Assembly (NCBI GenBank): GCA_032209605.1
Contig: JASFXZ010000032.1
Span: 5,147,722 to 5,211,721, forward strand
DNA: 64,000 bases
Direction of reading: 5' to 3'
Source: Mactromeris polynyma
Lineage: Eukaryota; Mollusca; Bivalvia; Venerida; Mactridae
Program-made: the position numbers and the translations under genes
The notes under the pieces: generated by a model
Database searches by the model: none
What the model saw: only the letters and a program-made list of their open reading frames with translations
What the model was told of the DNA's origin: nothing
Shown: positions 23,901 through 36,600 of the stretch, in pieces
Layout of the letters: each line of letters opens with the position of its first letter
Position numbering within the stretch: position 1 is the first letter of the stretch

Positions 23901-26690
23901 ATACGTTTGTTTATGTTTACGTCAATGATGCTTTCTTGCTGTTGGGATTAAAGAACAGCCTGTCGTTTATATAAGATAAACTGAATATTAAAAACATATC
24001 AATTAGTCACTTTCAATACTTATAGATGGATAGATACTTTTATTTCCTCCATATATGAAGGCTGTACCATTTCCGAATCACTTAACTGAAATAGCAGTGT
24101 TGTATCAATATTACTTAAATTATCTTTGTCTTGTGTCCCTTGTGCTTTTGGTAATTGTGCGGGAATTATCATGTCTCCTTAGTTGTTTTTATGGTCGGCC
24201 AGACCACCCCTTGCATCCCTATTCCCATACATGTATATGATACCCGTGCACCTCCTCAGTGCCTGATGTTTTGTAAACTGTTGTTTCAATGGGGGTCTGT
24301 GTGTGGGGGGAGGCATTGCCTTGTGTATGCGGGGTTTCCTGTAACAACTTAATCTCTCTTCCTTATGCTTCTTTGTATGTTCACTATTAAGGTTCATACA
24401 AACGTTTAAACACTTCATTCACAACATGAAAGTATTAAGTTAAAATAATTACCATAATTTATGGTTTTGCCGCATTTACATAACGTGGTAATAAATTAAA
24501 CAGGAGATATTTCAGGAAGCTTGAAATCTGTCGGACTTACAATTTAATTAGTATTTCATTGGGAATTAGTTCGTATATTTTATTCACATAATGGTATTTA
24601 TGGGTATTTTACACGTCGGTTAGAATATGTGATTTTTGCACTCGGGTTATTAAATTACTATCATAGTTATTCATATGGATAAGTCTATGAGATATATGCG
24701 TAAACATAGAAGACGATCATTTGAATAAACATTTTTTCTCTGAATATTGAATAACATTTAAACTTAAAAACAAATGAAGTATACACGCTAATAAATGAGA
24801 GAACGCTAATAAATGAGCGAACAGACTGATCCGTACCTGACATTGCATTGTGGCTGGATATCGAATTTCACAATCCCTGAATTGGGCGTAAGCAACCCAT
24901 GAAGCAGTCAGTAACAATCAATGTAAAATAGGTAAGTTCAAAATATTAGATTGTGGCTTAACACCTACTCCTGAAAAGGATACATTTTATTTTGTGTAGG
25001 AATAGCAGTAAATCAGCAAGTTTATTTTGTATTTATTCACTCATTTTGCTCTACACTGTTCTAATCTGATTATGCATCAGATAAAGGCGCATCGGGTATG
25101 TTACGGATGTCCTTTTAGTAAATGTGACATTCTCACGCTAGTTATTCTCATTCCTGCAATTACAATAGTAAGAAATGTTTGTTGTTCCCGTGTCACGATA
25201 TAAAAAGAAAACGAACAGCGCATGTGCTGCAGGTTCTTGTACGAGAGTAAGAATGGATGCCTAAAATTTCGTGGTGTTAATGCATTAACCCTCTTCTAGA
25301 CAATACTTAATATAATACTGATGCTGGGGCATATCTGGCATTTCAGGCAATACCAGCTAGTTTTGAATCACGCAGCATTCCATATATAATATGCCAACAT
25401 CGCCGTGAGGCACATCAGCCCCGTATGATAACCTCGAATTATATTGTGTACTAGTTTAATGCATTTCAGCTATTTACGGCAGCTTGATGACATATTCATT
25501 TTTCTGGTTTATCCACGTATACTTACATATTCTTTAAGAGGTATTTTACAAATGACTTGAGGTATATTATCTTCAGTCATATTGTCATACCCGGTTATGA
25601 AGAACTATCGAAGTATATAAAAACTCATGGCCCAAATGACACTTTTTTATAGCGTCTGCTGACGTCACGGACGAATAAAGAGAGATTAATTTGTTATAGG
25701 GAGCGCAACATGCATAAGGCCCATGTTAGCTTTTAAAGAAATACCATTACGTATGCAGCTTATCGAATCACAAGGACAGATCATGCAGATTCAAGTGTTA
25801 TTAAAACTCTTGAAATAAGCAAAAGAAGTACCTAATATATGCAACCAATCGGGATACTCGGCTGATATCCTATCATTTTAAACTTCCCGTGTAGAGGAAA
25901 TATCTATATTGGGGTATTCGTAATATTTATACTATTGAATGGCAATCCTTTAAATGGAATTACAATTTGAGGTATTTCCTTTCTTTAAAATGTGTTTTTG
26001 CAACAAAGAGTTTTCCTCATCAGCTAATAATGACTAAGCATCTGCTTTTGTAAATAGTTTCATTTTGAGGCGCGTCATTATTGACAATAACGTCTAGACA
26101 AAAGAGAAAAATATCATATGTTTTAATGGTATGTCAGCGGGTGTAATTCCACGAAAGAACTACGAATCAGAAATTGTAAACGGAATACATTTGTTTCATT
26201 TTTCGTAGATCTATTAATATTTTTTATTTGTACAGAGGTCAAAGTGTATTCAACTTAATGCAGAAGATCACATACAATAAGTTATACGTGTATTTCTTAT
26301 TGGAATATTTCTAGCCTGATTGGTCGTCAAGCGTATGTATACTTTAAACGTTTAATGTTCTTCTTAATATTTAGTTAATGTTTAAATTTATGCTATACTC
26401 TTCTTATTTGATTATTAATTACTTTAGACAATATTGTCATACCGAATCCCCAATGAACCGTACGTTCTTTTTGGGAAAGGCCTTAACTAAGCTCAATTAG
26501 TTGTCGGACTGTTCCTTTTTCATAGACGTGCGAGTATTTTCTGACTTGTTGAATGCATTTTGTACTTTATTTTATATACATACATGTTTAAAATAAAGTT
26601 TGTCTTAACCAATTTTATTTTTCGAAACCGCAATATTAATTTTATCGTTCTTCGATGAAATGTTCCTTTGATGGTCATCTTCAAGGAGCG
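20980..26690. other. No gene recognised; scattered R1 copies
   Basis: R1 pieces lie at about 22185-22395 (forward), 23765-23870 (reverse), 24140-24360 (reverse) and 25685-25720. The T-rich frames at 21.67-21.95 kb are low-complexity hydrophobic translations without a known domain. From about 26690 the sequence becomes homologous to the 5' flank of copy B. Confidence 0.55.
24140..24360 (-). repeat. Interspersed repeat R1, copy
   Basis: Reverse-orientation R1: 'ggtcggccagaccacccctt', 'cctcctcagtgcctgatgtt', 'gggaggcattgccttgtgta', 'tttcctgtaacaacttaatc'. The overlapping frames on both strands come from the repeat. Confidence 0.75.
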
Positions 26691-27484
26691 TCTTCAGTAT
26701 GTCTAGTCCTCAATTAAATCAGAAGTTGATATTGAAACAGAAAAGTTCAATATGGCCGCCGAGCAAGAAATATAATTGCTCAATGGTCAATGTTTCAAAC
26801 GACTTCTTCGGTTAAATAACTCGATCACATCGCAGAAACATTAGTTTATTGGTCCTCTACATCATGCGTATGTGTCTTCAGCCTACTTCTATTTTCAAAA
26901 TATTTGCCAAATCCACGGACCAGAATGGAGTCGAAATCTGCAGGAATGTTCTGATGGTCGTCCTTTTGTCTGTCAAGTTTGTCCTTTTGGTTCTGGTGTT
27001 AACTGAGGTTTCTGATTGGCCAATGTTTCAGACGACTTTGTCAGTGAAACAAAGCGCGGCCAGAGTGAACAAATCTTGTCTGGAATTTTCCTTTGATGAT
27101 ATTTGTTTTTAAAATTAATCCTGTTGGCGCGATATTTGAAGCGATCGCCAGTACGTATAGAAATACCTGGTCGATTGATTTAAACACAACAGTCTCGTTA
27201 AAACGTTTTAAGTGTGTTAATACTAACATGTTAAACTTCGATGCTTTCATTATACCCCTAATGAAAAAAAAGGTTTTTGGATTCGTACAAACGAGCAGTG
27301 TTTACGGACTCTTGAGAAGCTCCTGTTGATTAAAGTGACTATTTATCAAATTTTACATCGAGAAATCTTTGTGACTGAACAGCGTTTATACAAATTTGAA
27401 CAGAAAGTTTTTTCAAGATATATCTTGTCTATTCAGGCAGACGAATCCTTTTAACGACCAACTTCATCAGATTATTTACTGAGA
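26690..27484 (+). other. 5' flank of chitin synthase A (duplicated)
   Basis: Homologous to 52370-54390 upstream of copy B: shared 'cagtatgtctagt', 'tttgccaaatccacggacca', 'gaatggagtcgaaatctgca', 'aggaatgttct'. The frame at 26849-27112 is shared but stops earlier in B, so I treat it as promoter or 5' untranslated sequence rather than a gene. Just before exon 1 both copies have 'ttttcaagatat', the end of R2, and 'attcaggcagac' or 'attcaggaagac'. This may be the acceptor of a 5' untranslated exon. Confidence 0.5.
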
Positions 27485-27678
27485 ATGCAACCGCAAGAAT
27501 TACATCATTTCAACCATGGTGGCAGACGTAACCTGAGAGAGGGCGTGTCTACACACACGTCAAGTACGTCAGGGATCGTCGATGAAGAAATGACGGAAAA
27601 TGCAAGCACTACACACGACCGAGATAGTCGGGATAGAAATGTTGAGGCAGACGATTCAGACATGGACACTACTAGTCC
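27485..27678 (+). CDS. CHS A exon 1: N-terminal tail
   Basis: Codes for residues 1-64 plus two bases, ending TTSP at donor CC|gtaagt. The tail is polar and acidic with many Asp/Glu/Ser/Thr and no membrane segment, so it is probably cytoplasmic. Confidence 0.75.
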
Positions 27679-30600
27679 GTAAGTAGAATAACCAACTTTT
27701 GACTTAATACAAATTAAGCTTTTGGTTGAACACACCAACCCTAAAATCCCCAATGTTAAAGAAGTATCTGGCTCATCCAAACGTAAAATATTTCAACTGG
27801 CTTCATCCATTGTTGTTGCTACATCTTGAATACGAACAATTGCAATATATAACCGATTAAAATATATCCAGTTTTTTAATTGAATATATTAAAAACTTCT
27901 GAGTGTGACAAATACTGACGATTACATTAAAGATGTATCTGGCTCATCTGAACATAAAATGTTTGAATTGGCTTTATCCAGTATTTTTGTTACATTTTAA
28001 AACATCTCTGATAAGAACCATTGCAATGTATAACTGGTAGAAAATATATTTTTTACCGTATTACTAACATACAAAACTTGTATTATCGCCAAATTGTTAT
28101 AATGTACACACATCTTTCTTCAACAAATACAGATCAATACATTATGAGTTCATCCTTTGTCCATGCATGTTTATTGATGTTTTAACAACAGGATATATAT
28201 TTTTCATGTTTTGTCTTGGTAAAAACAATTGAACAAAAAATGAGCACAATATTACTTTTATAGTGTATTCTATGAACATGCATATTTGTTTATGTTGTAA
28301 CTACTTGAATTAGATTATGTAGTTAACTAGATATTTATCGCGTAAACTACTTTACACTTATCTAAAAAAGATTGTCCGTACTGGGGTTAAATGGGTAAGT
28401 GGTGGCAGTTGTGGGCACTATCAGACAAATTTTCATGTTAAGATATTTATCTGGTATGAAACTTTATCACGATACTTAACCACATAATTATCTAGTTAAT
28501 TAAGAAGTTATCTAGTTCCTTTAACGTAATAACCAGATAATATAGACGTTCCCTATTAATTTTTTCGCGTTGAATATTTATGATTATAATATTATTAACC
28601 TGTTCAAAAAACTGCGATATTTGACGGAAAAGTTTAAGTATAATTATTGATGTCTTTCGAGGCGGTTCCAGATTTCGTTTCATGTCATTTTATTCTCTAA
28701 TATCACAAAGATGTTCCGGGAGTTCTTCATGGCAGTATAATCATAAATACAACAATTCAAAAGATCAAGTAAGCTCAGACGATGACCTGGACGTGGGGGG
28801 AAGTTCATAATTTGAAATACAAAATGTTCGATAATAATATAAGTCAGTATCCTGCAATTCGTTTCAGAGCATTTGACGCATTCGCGGAGACCAAACGAAC
28901 GAAAGGAAAGTCGCATCACATTGAAAAGAAATTCTTGAAATGTTGTCGTCTATTTATATATATCTTGACGTTTGTTCTTGTTGTTACTTGTGGGGTGTTC
29001 AATAAACTCAGTGTTCTCAAAATTGTCAACGACTATAGTCAGGTGAGTAATATCATCAATAAGGGTTCTTATAGATTTGTTTTATGTCACGAACCACCAA
29101 AGGAGCAGGTACTGTAATGGGTGTTTTTTGGCCACATGCCAGATTTTGATATGAATGGAGTTAATGAAAGATACAAATCCTCTGCACAAGATTTGACGAG
29201 TTTCATTTTGTTTAAAATAATTTCTGTTATCATTACAACTGTTTATTTGTCTTCAAAAATAAATGCCTTTTACACTCATTTGAAATTGATTAAAGTTATT
29301 GCATAATATAAGTGGTGAAACTTGAAAAACAATCCGCAAATAAAACATTTGTAGACTTTTTTGGATTATAACTACAGAATGGCAGTATGATGGCATAAAA
29401 CTATTGGACAAAATGTGGTTATATTTGTGGAAAATTAATATAATACATGTACTATTAAGTTACAAATATTTAGTATACACCTTAAACTATGCAATACAAT
29501 TTAAGCTGTAGGAGGCAAAGCGGTCGAGGACTTGTACGCCTGACCCTGATTCAAAGGTCGAGAGGTCGAAACCTAAGCACCTAAAGCGAGGTTAAACAGC
29601 AATTTCCACAAGCCCTGAATTTGGTGCAAGTACTAGTTAATAAACACAGGAAGTAGTTATGTGGAATGATTTATTTTTAATAATAAACTGTAAGCTAATT
29701 TCGCAATCGATGTAAAATATATAGAGTGATTGTAGACTAAAAACCTTCAGTATTTTATTGTCTTGTTAATCTGTAAATTTATGTTAATCTTGGGATTTAT
29801 TTTAGAGTTCAGGAGAAGAACAGCTAACAAATGCTATATACTTGCTCGTGTTGATCTGTATATACCCGGCGCTTACTTTACTCTCGTCCATATTCAAAGT
29901 GATATTTGGAAAAGTTCGGCCACTCTCTAAAGGAATTATAATCATCGTAAGTACATTGCAATCGTAGAATTGTTTTAGTATTGCACAAATAAGTACAGTA
30001 ACACCTCACTATAAGACCACCTCAATATTAAGACCACCTCAAAATTAAGAACACAATTTTCCATTTTCACTGTTTTTCTATTTATTCAACCTCGATTTTA
30101 AGACCGCTTCAATAATAAGACCAATTTGCCAAGGTCCCAATGGTGGTCGTATTATTGAGGTTTTACTGTATAGTGCAACCTGTCCAAAGCGGCCCTCTCT
30201 TGAACAACAATCTTATCCAACAACAACAATTATTGTATTAGAAAATCAAGTTGACCTCTCTAGCAACAACCACGTTTCACGTTTTTTTGCTCTTTATTCA
30301 ACCTCAATATTAAGACCACCCCAATAAGAAGACCAGTTTTCAAACGTTCCTAGGGTGGTCTTATTATTGAGATTTTACTGTATTTATACGTATTTTTATA
30401 GTTAATGTACACTTCCTAACGAAATGAATTTGCATAAGAGTTATATACTGAAAACCCATCCCAGGTCTGTCTTTTGTGCAAATTGCATCTTTTAAGAAAT
30501 GTTCACGGCGGTGAGAAATATTTCCTTCAAAAAACATTCCGCGTCCTTTTGAAACCATTGAACCGGTTATCGAGTTTGTATTTTTGGCAATAATTTTCAG

Positions 30601-33600
30601 TTCAAATTACACCTTGCGCAATCTTATTTTCAGGTTTTTTTCATGGAAAATCGGCTCGTCTACAATGTAATTAAATCGTGCAAATTCATCTACATAGTTA
30701 CAGAATATATATATAAAAAGGCTTATCGCTGATTCTTCTTTAGATATAATATTATTTTAATTTTGTTGCGGCATCTTGATTGGGCTTAATTCGTACTGTA
30801 TTAATGAAAGTGTTACCCGATACACCATGGTTAAACATATCACCAGTATAATTTTATTTTACATAACCAGAGAGGAATTTGCCTGAACTTTAATTGCAAT
30901 ATGTAAATTGAATTGTTGTCGTCTCCTGTTGCAATAAGGTGCAAAGTTGCCTTTATCAATCTTTACAATAATTGTATTGCATCATATCTGTCGGTTATAG
31001 GACCAAGATAACAAGATATAATGATAAAGAGCATTTACACATATTACTTTTGTTAATAAAATATCTATTACGTTTTATGGAGAATAAAGCTGATTAATAA
31101 CAAAGGCAATTATGTTACAACGGATTGAATTTGTGAGCCTGAAACGCATTGTGTGACTTTGACAATGAAATAAATAACCGTTTAAAATATTCTATTTCTT
31201 GTATTCGTTCTACGCATTTTCATTGTTACACCATAAAAGGATAATAAATGTTAAATGAATTCAAAGTATGGATGGTCTTTGTGTGCAACAGCTAAAATTT
31301 GTCTCGCAGGTAACCAAATACCTGCGGTAAATGTAAAAATGACTGAAAATTACACTTCAGCGATTTCTAAAGCTCTTCGTAGAAAAACAAATTTTAGTTA
31401 TATCACAGAATTAAACGTGATTTAAGATTGGAAACTGGCTTACATACCTAAAAGGTCTTACAAATTACTAAATAATTTGAATATCAATTAGTTCACAGTT
31501 TAGATAGATGAATGCAAGCAATGTCAATATAAAGACGACATTGACTATTAAAACATAAGATTGAATAAACATTGGAGGAACTGTAAGGATATGGTCGTTT
31601 GTTTGTTTTCATGTCTCCTCGTATTTTGGGGTGGCTGTACGTTTTGTATGTGGCAATTGCCTGCTCAACTTACTATAAATACATCAAGCGTCTGCATTGG
31701 CCGAGTGGTTTAGTCATCCAGCTTTGGAGCGGGAGGTTGAAGGTTCGAATCCCGGTAGGGGTCCGTTCTGATATGGCCGGTTGGTGAGTCGCCAGCTTGT
31801 TAAATAATGGTGACTGTGCGTATACCTGAATGGTGTCTGGCACTAAAGGATAGGAATCGGGAAGTAAATGTGCTCAGATGGTATGTATCTCATAAGTCAG
31901 AAATAGCTTGTCCTTTAAATAGGGGTGACACTATAATTAATAAACACTTTACTTTTCTTTTAGATCATAATATAAAATATATCTTCATTTATTGCAGATC
32001 GTGATCATCGATATTTTAAACACAGTTGGGATTCTATTACTGATCTACACAGTACTACCACAGTTGACAGCTGTTTCTTCCTTGTTCGTCATGAGTTTCC
32101 TCCCCATAATTCCATCTATGCTCTGTTTTGTTCGATCGATGTGCTGTGCACCAGGAAAATTCCAGATAAGGCTATTGAAAGGAGTATTTTATTTTATAAT
32201 ATTCTGTACCCAAATTGGTTGTTTCATTTGGTTGTACTTTACTGATGTGCTGGACTCGTCAAGTAGCTCGTCAGTGATCTACCTTGCTCCTGTTGCAGTC
32301 ATCCTGATTTCTTTGAGTTGGTGGGAAAATTTCACAGACTTTAAAATACCAACTCTGAAGGATGAACTGAAAAAAGGAAGAGATAAAATGACAGTGTATA
32401 CCTCTTTGAGTAGATTATTAACCGTCGGTATATGTGTTCTGTTAGTCACTTACAATATGGTACCAGATTCAATCAATGAATCATTGTTTAAAGGTGGTTC
32501 ACTTTTACAAAAAACACAAACATCAGTTTCAGTAAACAGTACTGACCATTCCAATAATACAGATACTTCTAATTCGACTATTCAGACTAACAGAGCTTGT
32601 GTATCACATACAAGCCAAATTTCCAGCTTGGGCAATAATGGTACAGATCTGTGTATAGAAGAAAGTCTGGTGCTAGAGAGGGAAAAGAACAACGATTGGG
32701 AAGAAACTCAATCGTTCTTTGAGAAGATTTATAATTTCATGAGGACGCACTATATTGTCCTGTTAACAGTTGCAACGACATTCACTGTTAGTTACTGCGC
32801 GACCCTGGCCTGTAAACTACATATGCAAAGATTCAGTTTTTCATTGGCTACGTTATTGATAAGCCCAATGACATTTTTGTACCTTTGTCTGCGCTGCACC
32901 CGACAGCTTCCAGCGGAATTATTGGTATTTGAGACAACTGATATGTGTCCATCATGGGACATAGTTTCGCCAGGTCAAATTATACTATTTATTTTGGTAT
33001 GGATGTCCACCTGTTTACTGACATATTACATCTTGTTGCCGAAGTCGCAAAGAATGGCCAAAATAGACAGGTATGGCATTGTAATGTTTTAAATAAAGAT
33101 ATATTTGAACTATTCATTAGGATGCATAAGTATGGATGGAAATATCTGTTTGTTGTATTTTAACAGTAGTTCGGTAATAAAGAGCAGCTAGTTGACCAAA
33201 CAAATGTTCTTTGGTTACAAAACAGTGCTAACCTGTTCTTCTGCAAAGAACTTACTATATCTTCTCACAATCAATACTGGATGACAATTGACTTTGGGTG
33301 CATTATCTCCAGTCAAATTGGCACGGAAAACATACGCATCACCCAAGGTTTCGAACCTACAATTCGACAGTCGAGCGCTCTACCGACTGCACTAAACGGG
33401 TGGGTTTGGAAAGGTCTTGCTCGCGTTCTCTGTTAAGCTTTGACCGAGGTTGAGCCATGAACTGCACTGTGCGAGCACTGCTTAATAAACCTGGAAGCAC
33501 CCATCGAGAATGTTTAATATAAGATTGTTTCAAACTTTATGTAAAGTCCGTTGTACAATTCATTTCAGTATGTTTGTCTCTCCATTAAAAGACTGTATTC

Positions 33601-36600
33601 TGCTTGACTACAATTTGATATTACGACGTAAAAATGACAACAAGAACACGACGGAATCATCAGATAAAGGTCAACGGAAAGTACCAAAATTGTATGTTTG
33701 TGCTACCATGTGGCATGAAACACGGAAAGAAATGTTTCAACTTCTTAAATCTTTACTCAGGTAAATAGTTGACGCATTATATCGAGGTGTTGGTGCTTGA
33801 ACCAGATATCTCCATATAAACGTATTAAGGAGATGGTAGACTTTCACGCTATTTTGTACTCTCCTTTAGCATCGGGCGCTTATCCCGATACCTACATATT
33901 TACCCTCTGCTTTATAACTTCTGAAAGACTGATATTGTCTATTTTTGTGACAGGCGAATCAACATGCGCCCTCGGCCATTCAGCGAGCCGCTTGCAACGA
34001 CTCGCTAATTTCGCAAAAGTAAGACAGTAAACATGTGTAAATAAAGCTTATGCGAGTGTGCACTGAATACTAGTAGACAGTTTTCCCCGTCATAGAAATG
34101 GCGCTGCGACAATGTGAAAAACTAAATAAATCTAACGTAAGTGACTATCGTTTTGACGGAATGCAAAAAGTGTACCGATGTCTGTATATGTGTAGTGACA
34201 TATATTCCGCTGCGTATATTTTAAAATACGTCATCTCATTACTCAACATCTCGATCGTTACTCAAATTCGCCACAGTTTATTTGTATACGTATCGGTACA
34301 ATCCTCGATGAAAGAACGAAACACTGCCTTCTTTAAATGCTAAAACCGATAAGCTAGAAAGTCAAAATTTCCCTCGACACGAAAGGTAATACATTGCGTA
34401 CATATTTGATTGGTTTTAGCACTGGAAAATACTCATCTATTATAAACTCAGTAGTCACGTGATCGTACCGACCAATGAAATTTAGTATCAGGAACGAACG
34501 GTGATTTCGTAAGGTCAAATATAAAAATATACTGGGTATTACAGCAGCGTGTGAATGTAACGGTAGTGGAATCAAAGCGCTGTGTAGGAGCGAAGCTATT
34601 TTGCAGAAACATCTGCAATAGTTGTAATATCTGATCCGGGCTATCATTTAATTGTCGGTATTGCAAGATGTGTTATTGACATCCATCTCATCCCTCCTGT
34701 CCTTAATATTTCCTAAAATGTATTATTGTGCATTTGGGGGTGGCTGTGCAGTATTTTGTTATATGGCATATCCTGGTGAACCTCTTTATTCATTTTGAAT
34801 GAACCAGTTCTGAAAAAAATCATTTGTTTCTAGCATACGTCTTCAAAAATATGAATTAATCATGTTACTTATCATCTATTTCAGATTAGACCGCCATTGT
34901 GCTTTAAGTCAACAAGCAGAAGGAATTCAACAACCCAAGACTGTTGAACCTGACAAGTTTGAACCAGAAGGTAATAACTTTAAAAGTTTAAATTTAAATA
35001 TATCAGTCTCTATCTTAAGTGTACTGAATCCTGGTTATAAAACACTCTCGTAAGTGACAATATATATTTCATTCCGTAAATTATTAATAAGAACACTTAC
35101 GTGCGCATTGACACCTAGATCGTCTGGTTATTTTAAACTAATTTGAAGTTCAACGAGCATTTGATTTTGCTAATTACTTTTAGTAAGCACTCAAAGTATT
35201 ACACACAAAGGTAACTTTAACTTGAGGCAGCCTTTAAATTGACGCCGATTTTGATTTTGTTGCAACTCTAAAATCCCGGCCCGTCTCAGTCCGGCTCTGA
35301 TACCGGATTTTCGTATAAATGGTAATCCGCAGAACTTTTGAACTTCGAATTATGATATCCATCAATTTCAATGTTTGCTTACAGTTCATGTACTTTTCGA
35401 CGATGCTTTCGAAGTTGATCCTCAAACGAAACAGGAAAAGCCGAACAGTCACGTGTCTCAGTTTCTAGAATGCTTGGACGAGGCAGCTGTGTAAGTGCAA
35501 TGCCGAAATATAGTTCCGTTTAAGCTTCTCTGTTATTGTATGTAAAAATAGTAAGGATTTGCATTTTTGTCGATGAAAGTGACGTTTTGCAATAAAAAGA
35601 GCTTTTCTGGATTTTTTGTGTCATTTTTGGTGATTGAGTTTACCCGAATAGTCGCGTATTAATTTCTGATACGACAATATGGAAAACATGCAGTCTTGCC
35701 TTGGAAGCGCCTCCCAGGACCTTCAGTCCTTTGATTTGACGTTGTTTATACCCAGTATATGTAAACTATGTATAGGTAGGCCCGTCTTGATGATGTCGCT
35801 CTCCATTTATTCTTTTCACATTAGCAACTGAATGCTATTAATGCTATTTATATATTGACATAATTGTATTCATTGTATACTTCAGTGCGATCTTAGGCAG
35901 CGAACTCAAGTCAAAATGGACAGAAGTACCTGTGTTGAGTGTTATGCCATACGGTGGCAGAATTACACGTGTTCTTCCTGGGAATACCACAATGGTGATT
36001 CATCTGAAAAATAAAAACAAAATCCGCCACAGAAAACGATGGTCTCAGGTATTGTATATCAATCATTTATTTTATTCATAATATTTACCATCAAACACAT
36101 TTTTTGTATCGAAAATGTGATAATTTTCACGCAGCAAACGTTCGGCATAATGCCCGAGCAAACATATTTGACATTTGCTTTGCAAGAATGTCTTCTTGAA
36201 ACCATTTAGTTAACAAGTGACTATTAGCACTACTATTATGTTTATGAATTGGCGTGATTGTGTGCGGTCCGCCATTGTAAAATTGTTAGTGTGGTCCTAC
36301 ATGATGCCCTGGACAAATTGGCTTGCGAAACTTCGTAATGCATGAATATTCATTGGCATTTCTCGACCAATGAAATGGACGATAACAAAAAAGAAGGAAT
36401 CTCCTTTGTGAAGAGTTATTGGTGTCCTGCCTAACGCGATTTGAAAGCCGCGATCTCATTAGATCGATCATAACAGCGATCTCATCCGTAATTCCTCGAC
36501 AATTCCCTATCACGTGAGGTGTGTGTCAAGCGGCTAATCAAGCGGCTGGATTTCACCTCATTAATCATTCATGAGTACGAGATTTTTACAGTCAGTTTGC

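Noticed and set aside
26849..27112. Small protein gene upstream of copy A
   Set aside because: The frame is shared with copy B's flank but ends early there; better explained as duplicated noncoding flank.
28782..28867. Longer 5' end of chitin synthase exon 2
   Set aside because: Open in copy A only; copy B has a stop in this frame, and the attcgtttcag acceptor restores phase with exon 1.
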